NCBI RefSeq assembly: GCF_009828015.1
Contig: NZ_WTYG01000002.1
Location: forward strand, 391,360-455,359
Length of the DNA: 64,000 nt
Source of the DNA: Qipengyuania citrea
GTDB taxonomy: Bacteria > Pseudomonadota > Alphaproteobacteria > Sphingomonadales > Sphingomonadaceae
Direction of reading: 5' to 3'
Shown here: positions 29,688-39,615 of the stretch, piece after piece
How positions within the stretch are numbered: position 1 is the first letter of the stretch
Layout: every line of letters begins with the position of its first letter
Notes under the pieces: model-generated
Told to the model about the DNA's origin: nothing
Databases searched by the model: none
The model's input: only the letters and a program-made list of their open reading frames with translations
Position numbers and translations under genes: made by a program

Positions 29688-30443
29688 ATGTTTCTTGCCG
29701 GCAAGCGCGCGCTCGTCACCGGATCGACCAGCGGTATCGGACTCGCGATTGCGCGGTCGCTGGCTGCCGAGGGGGCGACGCTGATCCTCAATGGTTTCGG
29801 CGATGCGGCCGTGATCGTGGAGCTGTGCGAAGAGCTCGGCGCGACGCATTCGGGCGCCGACCTGACCGATCCCGCGCAGATCGCCGCGATGATGGATGCG
29901 GCGGGCGAGATCGACATTCTCGTCAACAATGCGGGCATGCAGCATGTCGCGCCGGTCGAGGATTTCCCGGTGGAGAAGTGGGACACGATCATCGCGCTCA
30001 ACCTGACCGCCGCGTTCCACACCACGCGGCTGGCCGTGCCGGCGATGAAGCGGAAGGGCTGGGGCCGGATCATCAACACCGCCAGCGCGCATTCGAAGGT
30101 CGCCAGCCCGTTCAAGGCGGCCTACAATTCGGCCAAGCACGGGCTCGACGGTTTCACCAAGACGATCGCGCTCGAACTGGCCGAGCACGGCGTGACGGCG
30201 AACTGCGTCAGTCCCGGCTATGTCTGGACCCCGCTGGTGGAAAGCCAGATTCCCGATACGATGAAAGCGCGCGGTCTGACCCGCGAGCAGGTCATCAACG
30301 ATGTGCTGCTCGTCAAACAGGCGACCAAGAAGTTCGTCCAGCCCGAGGAAATCGGCGCGCTGGTCGCTTTCCTGTGCCGCGACGAGGCGCAGAACGTCAA
30401 CGGCGCGAACTGGAGCGTCGATGGCGGCTGGACCGCGGAATAG
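29688..30443 (+). CDS. 3-hydroxybutyrate dehydrogenase (SDR)
   Basis: A 251-aa NAD-dependent SDR predicted to interconvert 3-hydroxybutyrate and acetoacetate in ketone-body/PHB turnover. TGSTSGIG (residues 11-18), NNAGMQHVAP, Ser in NTASAHSKVASP and YNSAKHG are visible. HSKVASPFKAAY and VNGANWSVDGGW are typical of BdhA rather than FabG. The ATG at 29688 follows GGAGG. A small membrane-protein gene starts six bases downstream. Confidence 0.9.
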   Translation: MFLAGKRALVTGSTSGIGLAIARSLAAEGATLILNGFGDAAVIVELCEELGATHSGADLTDPAQIAAMMDAAGEIDILVNNAGMQHVAPVEDFPVEKWDTIIALNLTAAFHTTRLAVPAMKRKGWGRIINTASAHSKVASPFKAAYNSAKHGLDGFTKTIALELAEHGVTANCVSPGYVWTPLVESQIPDTMKARGLTREQVINDVLLVKQATKKFVQPEEIGALVAFLCRDEAQNVNGANWSVDGGWTAE

Positions 30444-30449
30444 CAGCGC

Positions 30450-30812
30450 ATGCCCGTGTCGCTGACGCTGTTCCTCGCGGCGATGGCTGCCAGCCTGATG
30501 GTAAGCGGCGCCGCTGCCATCGCCGCGCTGCGCGAGCCGGCACTGGGGCTGAAACCGCTATGGGCACTGCTCGCGCTGACCGGGCTGGGCGGGGCGGCGC
30601 TGGTGCCGGCTGTGCCCGGCGCGCTTTACTGGTTTCTCGGCATGGCGCTCCCGACCGCCTCGTTCAGCGCCGCTGCCGGAAGCTGGCAGCCCGAAGTGCT
30701 GCGGGTGCTGTTCCCCTTCGGTGCGCTTGCGGTGCTCGTCCGGATCGCGGTTCACCGCCGGCGGCAACGGGTGTCTCGCGGACGGGATGGCGCGCTGGCC
30801 GGGCGCCGCTAG
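30450..30812 (+). CDS. small membrane protein, function unknown
   Basis: A 120-aa protein with about four hydrophobic stretches (LTLFLAAMAASLMVSGAAAI, LWALLALTGLGGAALV, LYWFLGMALPTASF, VLFPFGALAVLVRIAV) and an Arg-rich cytoplasmic tail. I recognise no family. It follows the 3-hydroxybutyrate dehydrogenase gene by six bases and is probably co-transcribed with it. Confidence 0.6.
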   Translation: MPVSLTLFLAAMAASLMVSGAAAIAALREPALGLKPLWALLALTGLGGAALVPAVPGALYWFLGMALPTASFSAAAGSWQPEVLRVLFPFGALAVLVRIAVHRRRQRVSRGRDGALAGRR

Positions 30813-30864
30813 GCGACCGGTGCGATGCGCCGGCTGGCACCGCGCGGTTATGGGCACTAGCTAG

Positions 30865-32388
<1,524 letters not shown>

Positions 32389-32391
32389 GCC

Positions 32392-33564
32392 ATGACGCCC
32401 GCTGCCCGGGTCCAGACCGCGATCGAGCTGCTCGACCGGATCGTCGAGGCCGCGCGCGCAAAAGCCGCGCCCGCCGACCGGATCCTCGCCGAATGGTTCC
32501 GCAGCAACCGCTTTGCCGGGTCGAAGGACCGGCGGGCGATCCGCGAACTGGTCTATGCCGCGATCCGCGCCTGCGGCCCGGTCCCCGCGACCGGCCGCGC
32601 GGCGATGCTGCGGCTGGCGCAGGACGATCCGGCGATCGCGCCGCTGTTCGACGGATCGCACTACGGCCCCGCGCCGCTGGCCGACGACGAGCCGGTGGCC
32701 GAGGGCGGGGTCGCGCCGCGCTGGCTGGTCGACCGGCTCGCCGCCTCGGGTGTGGACGGCACCGATGCGGCTGCGTTGCTCGACCGGGCTCCGCTCGACT
32801 TGCGGGTCAACACGCTCAGGGCCGAGCGCGCCACGCTCGCCTTGCCCGAAGCCGCCGTGCCCACCGCCGCGCCGCATGGCTTGCGGCTCGCCACCGGCAC
32901 CCCGGTCGAGCAATGGGACGCCTTCCGCGCGGGCGCGATCGAAGTGCAGGACACCGGCTCGCAGCTGGCTTGCCTCGCAGCGGCTGCACGGCCCGGCGAA
33001 ACGGTGGTCGATCTATGCGCGGGCGGGGGTGGCAAGACGCTCGCGCTTGCAGCGGCGATGGACAACCAGGGACGGCTCGTCGCCTCCGATACCGATCGTG
33101 GCCGCCTGTCCCGGCTCGCCCCGCGGGCCGAACGGGCAGGCGCGACCTGCATCGAGACATTGCTGCTCGACCCCCGGCGCGAAATGGAAGCGCTCTCCGG
33201 ATTGGCCGGACAGGCCGACGCGGTGCTGGTCGACGCCCCCTGTTCGGGCACGGGGACCTGGCGGCGCAATCCCGAAGCGCGCTGGCGGCTGGACGAGGCC
33301 GAACTGGCGCGGCTGGCCGAGCTGCAGGCCTATCTGCTCGACATCGCGGCGCAGCTCATCAAGCCGGGCGGCCGGGTGGTCTATGTCACCTGCTCGCTGC
33401 TCGACGAAGAGGGCGCGGGGCAGTTCGAAGCCTTCCTCGCGCGGCATCCGCAGCTGCAGCCGCAGGCCATGGCGCTGCCACTGGGGCAGGCGCGCGGGCA
33501 GGGGATCCGGCTCGCACCGGCGCATGACGGGACCGACGGATTTTTCATCGCCTGTGCAGGGTGA
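32392..33564 (+). CDS. rsmB: RsmB-type RNA (cytosine-5) methyltransferase
   Basis: A 390-aa SAM-dependent methyltransferase of the NOL1/NOP2/Sun family, likely modifying 16S rRNA C967. It has an N-terminal NusB-like helical segment, then VQDTGSQLA, VVDLCAGGGGKT (SAM loop), DAPCSGTGTWRRNP (motif IV Cys) and VYVTCSLLDEE (motif VI catalytic Cys). The N-terminal RNA-binding domain is shorter than in E. coli RsmB, as usual in alphaproteobacteria. It is in an operon with guaB. Confidence 0.88.
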   Translation: MTPAARVQTAIELLDRIVEAARAKAAPADRILAEWFRSNRFAGSKDRRAIRELVYAAIRACGPVPATGRAAMLRLAQDDPAIAPLFDGSHYGPAPLADDEPVAEGGVAPRWLVDRLAASGVDGTDAAALLDRAPLDLRVNTLRAERATLALPEAAVPTAAPHGLRLATGTPVEQWDAFRAGAIEVQDTGSQLACLAAAARPGETVVDLCAGGGGKTLALAAAMDNQGRLVASDTDRGRLSRLAPRAERAGATCIETLLLDPRREMEALSGLAGQADAVLVDAPCSGTGTWRRNPEARWRLDEAELARLAELQAYLLDIAAQLIKPGGRVVYVTCSLLDEEGAGQFEAFLARHPQLQPQAMALPLGQARGQGIRLAPAHDGTDGFFIACAG

Positions 33565-33632
33565 ACGTGTTAGCCATTTAGATTATGGCTGATGTGCCAC
33601 CTTTTCGACGGACGACCCCGCTGGAGACGATC

Positions 33633-34139
33633 ATGCGTTTTGCCCCTGCCGCTGCTGCCCTTTCCCTGGCGCTGGCCGTGACATCGAGCGTTGGCTGGGC
33701 CGGGAACGACGCGCCCGAGCCGCGAGCGGGCGTGCTGATCGCCAAGGGCGAAACCGCGCTGGCGCAGGGCGATACGCAGGGGGCGATCGACGCCTTCGAA
33801 GCCGCCCTGGCAGTCGACCCGGGCCACACGCCCATCTTCCTGCGACTGGCCGAGGCCGCCCGCGCCGACGGGCTGCAGGGCAAGGCGATCCGCTATTACC
33901 GCGAAGCGCTGACGCGCGAGCCGCGCAATCTGGCCGCGATTGCGGGCGAGGGCGAGGCGCTGGTCGAAAAGGGCGCGGTCGAAATGGCTAAGGGCAGCCT
34001 GGCCAAGCTGGAATCGCTGTGCGGCGAAAGCTGCCCCGAAACACAGACGTTGTCGGCAACCATCGCGGCCGGTCCGCCGGCGCGGGTGCAAACCGCCGAA
34101 GCGCTGCTGCCCGACGCCGCGGTGCCGCAGTCGAACTGA
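33633..34139 (+). CDS. exported TPR-repeat protein
   Basis: A 168-aa periplasmic protein. The signal peptide (AAAALSLALAVTSSVGWAG) is followed by two to three tetratricopeptide repeats (AKGETALAQGDTQGAIDAF, FLRLAEAARADGLQGKAIRYY, GEGEALVEKGAVEMAKGSL). TPRs mediate protein contacts; the partner is unknown. ATG at 33633, after CTGGAGAC, is chosen over the ATG at 33585 because the signal sequence begins there. It contains one Cys pair (CGESC) that could be redox active or structural. Confidence 0.78.
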   Translation: MRFAPAAAALSLALAVTSSVGWAGNDAPEPRAGVLIAKGETALAQGDTQGAIDAFEAALAVDPGHTPIFLRLAEAARADGLQGKAIRYYREALTREPRNLAAIAGEGEALVEKGAVEMAKGSLAKLESLCGESCPETQTLSATIAAGPPARVQTAEALLPDAAVPQSN

Positions 34140-34175
34140 CCGGATACCCCGGCAGCGGTCGCCGCGGCGGGTCCG

Positions 34176-34652
34176 TCAGACCAGTTCGCGGAAAGCCTCG
34201 ACCACCGCGCGATACACGCGTTTCTTGAACGGCACGATGAGGTCGGGAAGCTGTTCCGCCTCGACCCATTTCCAGTCGCAGAATTCGGGCGGATCATGCG
34301 CCTCGAGATCGATATCGGTATCGCTGCCCGCGAACCGCGCGAGGTACCAGACCTGCTCCTGCCCGCGGAAACGGCCGCCCCACAGCTTGCCGATCAGCTC
34401 TTCGGGCAGGTCGTAACGGATCGGTTCGTCCAGCGCCTTGAGGATGGTGACATGCTCGCTCCGCACGCCGGTTTCCTCGTGCAGTTCGCGCAGCGCGGCC
34501 TCGCGCAGGTCCTCGCCGTCATCGACGCCGCCCTGCGGCATCTGCCACCAGTCGCCTTCCTTGTTGTCGATCCGGCGGCCGACGAAGACCTTGCCGTCGC
34601 TGTTGACCAACATCACGCCCACGCAGGGACGGTAACCGAGCCCATCGCTCAC
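34176..34652 (-). CDS. rppH: RNA pyrophosphohydrolase (Nudix)
   Basis: A 158-aa Nudix hydrolase of the RppH/NudH type, which removes pyrophosphate from mRNA 5' ends and triggers decay. The Nudix box is complete: GGVDDGEDLREAALRELHEE, then TG. GYRPCVGVMLVN, DWWQMPQGG and the C-terminal WVEAEQLPDLIVPFKKRVY are RppH hallmarks. GTG at 34652 overlaps the esterase stop (GTGA), so it is coupled to that gene. Confidence 0.93.
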   Translation of the reverse strand: MSDGLGYRPCVGVMLVNSDGKVFVGRRIDNKEGDWWQMPQGGVDDGEDLREAALRELHEETGVRSEHVTILKALDEPIRYDLPEELIGKLWGGRFRGQEQVWYLARFAGSDTDIDLEAHDPPEFCDWKWVEAEQLPDLIVPFKKRVYRAVVEAFRELV

Positions 34653-35599
34653 CTGTATCGCTCCACCATCAGTTTCACGGCGTCGAGAAACGCCTCGAGA
34701 TCCTTCTGTCCGCTCGGTATCGCTTTTCTCAGCGTGGTAAAGCCGTGAACGATGCCGGGGAACTCGAGAAACACGGTTTCCGTGCCGAGTTGCACCAGAT
34801 GTGCGGCGTATTCCCGTCCCGAATCGCGTAGCGGGTCGAGTCCGGCGGTGCACACCACGGTCGGCGGCGTGTCGGCACAGTCGCCCACCATCGGCGTGTG
34901 CCGCGGGTCGCTCGCATCGCCGCCATATTGCGAGGTGAACCAGGCCATCGCCGCGCCGGTCAGCAGGAAGCCCTCGGCGAACATCGCCAGGCTCCGGTGC
35001 TGGCTCAGATCGCTGGCGACGGGGTAGATCGGCGCCTGGACGATCACGGGGACATCGGCGGGCTCGTTGGTCAGCTGGTTGGTGGTGACGATCGTCAGAT
35101 TGCCGCCCGCGCTGTCGCCGGTGATGACCAGCCCGGTGATCTCGCGCCCCAGTTCGGCAGGCGAGGAAGCGAGCCAGCGCGCGGCCGCTTCGCAATCGTC
35201 GGGCGCAGCGGGGAAGGGGTGTTCGGGGGCTAGCCGGTAGTCGACCGAGACCACCGGCAGGTCGAGATGGTGCGCGATCTCGGTGCACAGCGCATTGTAC
35301 ACTTCCAGATCGCCGATGACGAAGCCGCCGCCGTGGAAGAACAGCACGCAGGGCCCGGGTTCGCGCTCTGCGCGCGGATCGTAGAAGCGCAGCGGGATCG
35401 GGCCGGCGAGACCGGGGCAGGCGAGGTCCTTCTGCACCGCCATCGCACGCGGCTCGGCTTCGGCCAGGGCGCCCATGGCGCGCATCTGTTCGCGGCCTTC
35501 CTGTGCGCCGACCTCTTCGACACCCTTGCCGCCCATCGCTTCGAGCATGTCGAGGAAGCCGCGCACGTCGTCGCGGACATAATGTTCTGTATCGGCCAT
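34649..35599 (-). CDS. alpha/beta hydrolase, hormone-sensitive-lipase family esterase
   Basis: A 316-aa esterase/lipase. The oxyanion motif HGGGFVIG is at about residue 90, VDYRLAPEHPFPAA follows, and the nucleophile elbow GDSAGG is at about 162. Asp (AGLDPLRD) and His (GIVHGFTTL) complete the triad. No signal peptide, so cytoplasmic. Substrate unknown. It precedes rppH with a four-base overlap and is divergent from korA across a control region with an inverted repeat. Confidence 0.92.
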   Translation of the reverse strand: MADTEHYVRDDVRGFLDMLEAMGGKGVEEVGAQEGREQMRAMGALAEAEPRAMAVQKDLACPGLAGPIPLRFYDPRAEREPGPCVLFFHGGGFVIGDLEVYNALCTEIAHHLDLPVVSVDYRLAPEHPFPAAPDDCEAAARWLASSPAELGREITGLVITGDSAGGNLTIVTTNQLTNEPADVPVIVQAPIYPVASDLSQHRSLAMFAEGFLLTGAAMAWFTSQYGGDASDPRHTPMVGDCADTPPTVVCTAGLDPLRDSGREYAAHLVQLGTETVFLEFPGIVHGFTTLRKAIPSGQKDLEAFLDAVKLMVERYR

Positions 35600-35610
35600 G
35601 TCGTTCTCTC

Positions 35611-35633
35611 TCCAAAATCCGTTGCGTTTTGGA
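35611..35633. promoter_or_regulatory. inverted repeat between the esterase and korA genes
   Basis: TCCAAAA (35611-35617) and TTTTGGA (35627-35633) form a perfect seven-bp dyad with a nine-base spacer. It starts 11 bases upstream of the esterase ATG in the 178-base divergent region. It could be an operator for the esterase-rppH transcript; a GTTTGGA half-site recurs just downstream. Confidence 0.35.
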
Positions 35634-35777
35634 ACTTAGCGTGTTTGGAGCGCTTTTCCATGAGGCTTTTTCGGCCTAGCAGAGAAACTTCATTGCGAGA
35701 GAATGGGGCGCGGCCTAGGTGGCGCTTCCAATTGGAAACGGCGCCGCCGGTTGGTGGCGCAGACAAGGATGACCCGG

Positions 35778-37781
35778 ATGGCTACAGCCGCCACGGCGCC
35801 GCAGGACGGCCTCCCCGAAACCCCCGAAAGCGTGGTCGTACGCTTCGCCGGCGACTCCGGCGACGGCATGCAGCTGACCGGTGGGCAGTTCACGCTGTCG
35901 ACCGCGCTCGCGGGGAACGACCTGGCCACCTTCCCCGATTTCCCCGCGGAAATCCGCGCGCCGCAGGGCACGCTGTTCGGCGTTTCCGCGTTCCAGATCA
36001 ATTTCGGCAGCCGCGAAATCAACACCGCGGGCGACGCGCCCGACGTGCTCGTGGCGATGAACCCCGCCGCGCTGAAGGTGAACCTCGCCGCGCTCAAGCC
36101 CGGCGGGCTGATCATCGCCGATACCGGCGCCTTCACCAAGCGTAACCTCGAGAAGGCGAAATACGACGCCAATCCGCTCGAAGATGGCAGCCTGGGCAAG
36201 TTCGACCTGCTGGCCTTCGACATCAGCGAGAAGACGATCGAGGCGGTCAAGCCCTACGGCCTTGGCAACAAGGACGCGCTGCGGTCGAAGAACATGTGGA
36301 CGCTGGGCCTTGCGCTGTGGATGTTCGATCGTCCGCGCGACCCGATCCACGACTGGCTGAAGAGCAAGTTCAAGTCCAAGCCCGAGATCGCCGATGCCAA
36401 TATCGCGGCGCTCGACGCGGGGCATGCCTATGGCGAAACGGCGGAACTCGCGGGGCCGCTGAAGCAGGTCCATATCGATCCGGTTCCGTCCAAGCCCGGC
36501 CTCTATCGCACCGTCACCGGTGCCGAAGCGGTCAGCCTGGGGCTGGTTGCCGGCGCGCAGCTGGCCGAACTGCCGATGTTCTTCGGCGGTTATCCGATCA
36601 CGCCGGCTTCCGCGATCCTGCACCACCTTGCGCGGCTCAAGGAATTCGACGTCACCACCTTCCAGGCGGAAGACGAGATCGCTGCGGTCTGCGCCGCGAT
36701 CGGCGCCAGCTATGCGGGCAGCCTCGGCGTGACCAGTTCGTCGGGCCCGGGGATCGCGCTCAAGACCGAAGCGATCGGGCTCGGCATCATGACCGAACTG
36801 CCGCTGGTTATCGTCAATTCGCAGCGCGGTGGCCCTTCGACCGGCCTGCCGACCAAGACCGAGCAGAGCGATCTCTACCAGGCGGTCTACGGCCGCAACG
36901 GCGATGCACCGATGCCGGTGATCGCCGCCAGCAGCCCGTCGGACGCGTTCGATGTCGCAATCGAGGCCTGCCGCATCGCGGTGCAGTACATGACCCCGGT
37001 GATGCTGCTGACCGACGGTTATATCGCCAATGCCGCCGAACCGTGGAAGGTGCCCGACCCGGCCAGCTACACGCCGTTCCCGGCCAGTTTCCTGACCGAA
37101 AAGAACGCGCAGGACGACGAGGGCGAGGGTGTCTTCCTGCCTTACAAGCGCGACGCCAAGGGCGCGCGCCCCTGGGTCAAGCCGGGTACGCCGGGGCTGA
37201 TGCACCGCATCGGCGGGATCGAGAAGCACGAGCTGACCGGCAATATCGACTATTCGCCCGACAATCACCAGCGCATGACCGATGCGCGCAAGAACAAGAT
37301 CGAAGGCATCGCCGTGCCCGACCAGGAGGTCTGCCTCGGCGAGACTTCGGGCAAGCTTGCGGTGGTCGGCTGGGGTTCGACCTATGGCCCGATTCACCGC
37401 GCGGTCGACAATGCGCGCCGAAAGGGGCTCGATGTCAGCCATATCCACGTTCGCCATATCTGGCCGATGCCGGCGAATCTCGGCGACCTGCTCCGCAGCT
37501 TCGAACACGTGCTCGTGCCCGAAATGAACACCGGGCAGTTCAAGACCGTGCTGCGCGACCAGTTCCTCGTCGATGCCGTACCGCTGACCAAGACCAGCGG
37601 CCAGCCGTTCCAGATTGCCGAGCTCGAAGAGGCCATCGGCAAGTATTTCGATGGTATCGATGGCAATGAAGGCGGGCAGGTTTCGGTCAATGACGACCAG
37701 CTGCCGCATCTGGAAACCGGACATGACGACGGCTCGCTGAAAGACCAGGCCTCGCCGCAATCGCAGGAGCACAGCTCGTGA
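35778..37781 (+). CDS. korA: 2-oxoacid:ferredoxin oxidoreductase, fused gamma-alpha subunit
   Basis: A 667-aa subunit of 2-oxoglutarate (or 2-oxoacid):acceptor oxidoreductase, making acyl-CoA, CO2 and reduced ferredoxin. The N-terminal gamma domain starts VVVRFAGDSGDGMQLTGG; the alpha (pyrimidine-binding) domain from about 245 contains GGYPITPAS and TSSSGPGIAL, then GGPSTGLPTKTEQSD. ATG at 35778 has AAGGA eight bases upstream. Its TGA overlaps the GTG of korB. In aerobes this pair can supplement the TCA cycle. Confidence 0.94.
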   Translation: MATAATAPQDGLPETPESVVVRFAGDSGDGMQLTGGQFTLSTALAGNDLATFPDFPAEIRAPQGTLFGVSAFQINFGSREINTAGDAPDVLVAMNPAALKVNLAALKPGGLIIADTGAFTKRNLEKAKYDANPLEDGSLGKFDLLAFDISEKTIEAVKPYGLGNKDALRSKNMWTLGLALWMFDRPRDPIHDWLKSKFKSKPEIADANIAALDAGHAYGETAELAGPLKQVHIDPVPSKPGLYRTVTGAEAVSLGLVAGAQLAELPMFFGGYPITPASAILHHLARLKEFDVTTFQAEDEIAAVCAAIGASYAGSLGVTSSSGPGIALKTEAIGLGIMTELPLVIVNSQRGGPSTGLPTKTEQSDLYQAVYGRNGDAPMPVIAASSPSDAFDVAIEACRIAVQYMTPVMLLTDGYIANAAEPWKVPDPASYTPFPASFLTEKNAQDDEGEGVFLPYKRDAKGARPWVKPGTPGLMHRIGGIEKHELTGNIDYSPDNHQRMTDARKNKIEGIAVPDQEVCLGETSGKLAVVGWGSTYGPIHRAVDNARRKGLDVSHIHVRHIWPMPANLGDLLRSFEHVLVPEMNTGQFKTVLRDQFLVDAVPLTKTSGQPFQIAELEEAIGKYFDGIDGNEGGQVSVNDDQLPHLETGHDDGSLKDQASPQSQEHSS

Positions 37782-38812
37782 ACGCACCAGTGAAAATCGA
37801 AACCACGCTCAAGGACTGGGAAACCGACCAGGAAGTCCGCTGGTGCCCGGGTTGCGGGGACTATGCGATCCTCAAGGCGGTGCAGCGCACGCTGCCGCAG
37901 CTGGGCGCGGACCCGGCCAACACCGTCTTCATCAGCGGGATCGGCTGTTCGAGCCGCTTCCCCTATTACGTCGAAAGCTACGGCTTCCACACGATCCACG
38001 GCCGTGCGCCCGCGTTCGCCACGGGCGCGAAGCTCGCCAATCCCGATCTCGACATCTGGCTGGTGACCGGCGACGGCGACGGCCTGTCGATCGGCGGCAA
38101 CCATCTGATGCACGTCCTTCGCCGGAACGTGAACATGCAGATCATGCTGTTCAACAACGAGATCTACGGTCTCACCAAGGGCCAAGCCTCGCCCACCAGC
38201 CGCGAGGGCACCAAGTCGCCCTCGACCCCGATCGGCAGCTACGACCATCCCGCCCGTCCCGCCGCATTCGCGCTGGGCGCCGGGGCGCGCTTCGTCGGCC
38301 GCGGTTTCGACGTGTCGAAGCACCTGCCGGATGTGCTCAAGGCCGCCCATGCACACGAAGGCGCAGCCTTCATCGAGATCTTCCAGAACTGCATCGTCTA
38401 CAACAAGGACGTGTTCAACGATTTCGCCGCCCCCAAGGGCGCCGAAGACCAGCAGCTGTGGCTCGAAAACGGCAAGCCGATGCTGTTCGCGAAGGATGCC
38501 AGGGGCATTGCGCTCAACCGCGACACGCTCAACCTCGAAGTGGTCGATGTCGTCGATGGCGACTGGGAAGCCGCGGGGGTGATCGTCCACGACGTCACCA
38601 ACCGCTCGATCGCGCACATGCTCGTCGAGATGCCCTTCGGCCCGTTCCCGATGGCGCTGGGCGTGCTGTACGACGATCCGCGCCCGACCTTCGAGGCTGC
38701 TGTGCTGGCAGAAAAGGCCGCCGCAAGCGCGGGCAAGGAGGCCAATCTGGCCAAACTGCTGGGCCAGGGCCAGACCTGGACCGTCGACGGGACCGCGCAA
38801 GACCCGGTCTGA
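37778..38812 (+). CDS. korB: 2-oxoacid:ferredoxin oxidoreductase, beta (thiamine) subunit
   Basis: A 344-aa thiamine-diphosphate subunit partnering KorA. VRWCPGCGDYAIL opens with the Fe-S/ThDP cysteines; GIGCSSRFPYY and GDGDGLSIGGNH (the ThDP-Mg motif GDGx) follow, then NNEIYGLTKGQASPTS. GTG start overlaps korA (GTGA). No ferredoxin domain is fused. The N-terminus is standard for alphaproteobacterial homologues. Confidence 0.95.
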   Translation: MNAPVKIETTLKDWETDQEVRWCPGCGDYAILKAVQRTLPQLGADPANTVFISGIGCSSRFPYYVESYGFHTIHGRAPAFATGAKLANPDLDIWLVTGDGDGLSIGGNHLMHVLRRNVNMQIMLFNNEIYGLTKGQASPTSREGTKSPSTPIGSYDHPARPAAFALGAGARFVGRGFDVSKHLPDVLKAAHAHEGAAFIEIFQNCIVYNKDVFNDFAAPKGAEDQQLWLENGKPMLFAKDARGIALNRDTLNLEVVDVVDGDWEAAGVIVHDVTNRSIAHMLVEMPFGPFPMALGVLYDDPRPTFEAAVLAEKAAASAGKEANLAKLLGQGQTWTVDGTAQDPV

Positions 38813-38821
38813 CGCATCCGG

Positions 38822-38851
38822 CAATCGGTTTCGCGCGAGGCGGACCGATTG
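38822..38851. other. hairpin downstream of korB overlapping an EcfG-like motif
   Basis: CAATCGGT (38822-38829) and ACCGATTG (38844-38851) pair perfectly with a 14-base loop, 10 bases after the korB stop. There is no T-run, so it is a weak terminator candidate. The right arm overlaps GGACC-N16-CGTT (38842-38866), one mismatch from the EcfG general-stress promoter pattern, upstream of the EF-hand lipoprotein. Confidence 0.3.
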
Positions 38852-38916
38852 CGGTGCGGCTTCGTTGGTTGGACATTCCCCTGCCGCCGGCAGGACGTTC
38901 AACCAATGGAGGACAC

Positions 38917-39531
38917 ATGACCATTCTGAAGAAAACGACCGCGCTTTCCACGCTTGCCCTGGCGCTTGCCGCTTGCGGGGACGACGTCGCCGAAGATCCG
39001 GTGGTCGGCAGCGAAATGGCCGATGTCGAGACCGCCGCGACTGCCGAATACGACCCGATGACGCGCGACTACGCGCTCTCGGACGACGCGCAGACGCGCC
39101 GCGACGCATTCGACGCGGATGCGTTTCGCAGCGAATATGACGGCTACCGCGACGAGGTTGCGGCGGAGCAGGTCGCAAATGCCGACGAGGCAGCGACCGC
39201 AGCCGACATGAGCGAGGACGAGCGGAACGAAATGGAAGCCGCCTCGCAGGAGCGCGACGCGGACACCAACATGCGGCGGCGCGAGAACATGACCTGGGGT
39301 TATCTCGACCGGAACGACGACGACCAGCTTTCGGTCGCCGAATATGCGATCTGGGCGATCCCGCTCGATCCGCAGCATGAAGCGCTCAACGACCAGGGCG
39401 AGCCCGAGCTGAAGGCGGAAACGATCAACAAGGCCGCCGACAGCTTTTTCTATTACGATACCGACGGCGACACCTATCTCGACCGGCGCGAATTCACGTC
39501 CGCCCGCCGCGGCGAAAACTTCGATTCCTGA
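38917..39531 (+). CDS. EF-hand-containing lipoprotein
   Basis: A 204-aa acidic envelope protein. The signal sequence ends in the lipobox ALAAC (Cys20). The middle is Asp/Glu/Ala-rich and helical. Two EF-hand loops are visible in the C-terminal half, DRNDDDQLSVAEY and DTDGDTYLDRREF, with the usual Asp/Asn ligands and terminal Glu, so it probably binds calcium. GGAGG precedes the ATG by five bases. It is followed by a clear intrinsic terminator. Role unknown. Confidence 0.75.
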   Translation: MTILKKTTALSTLALALAACGDDVAEDPVVGSEMADVETAATAEYDPMTRDYALSDDAQTRRDAFDADAFRSEYDGYRDEVAAEQVANADEAATAADMSEDERNEMEAASQERDADTNMRRRENMTWGYLDRNDDDQLSVAEYAIWAIPLDPQHEALNDQGEPELKAETINKAADSFFYYDTDGDTYLDRREFTSARRGENFDS

Positions 39532-39552
39532 TTCTCGGGCAATCGGCTGGAC

Positions 39553-39587
39553 AAGGGCGGCGGGGCAACCTGCCGCCCTTTCCTTTT
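39553..39587 (+). terminator. intrinsic terminator of the EF-hand lipoprotein gene
   Basis: AAGGGCGGC (39553-39561) pairs with GCCGCCCTT (39572-39580) over a ten-base loop, and TCCTTTT follows. It lies 21 bases after the stop. Confidence 0.7.
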
Positions 39588-39615
39588 GGGCGGGGCGGGC
39601 TATCACTCGCGCGCA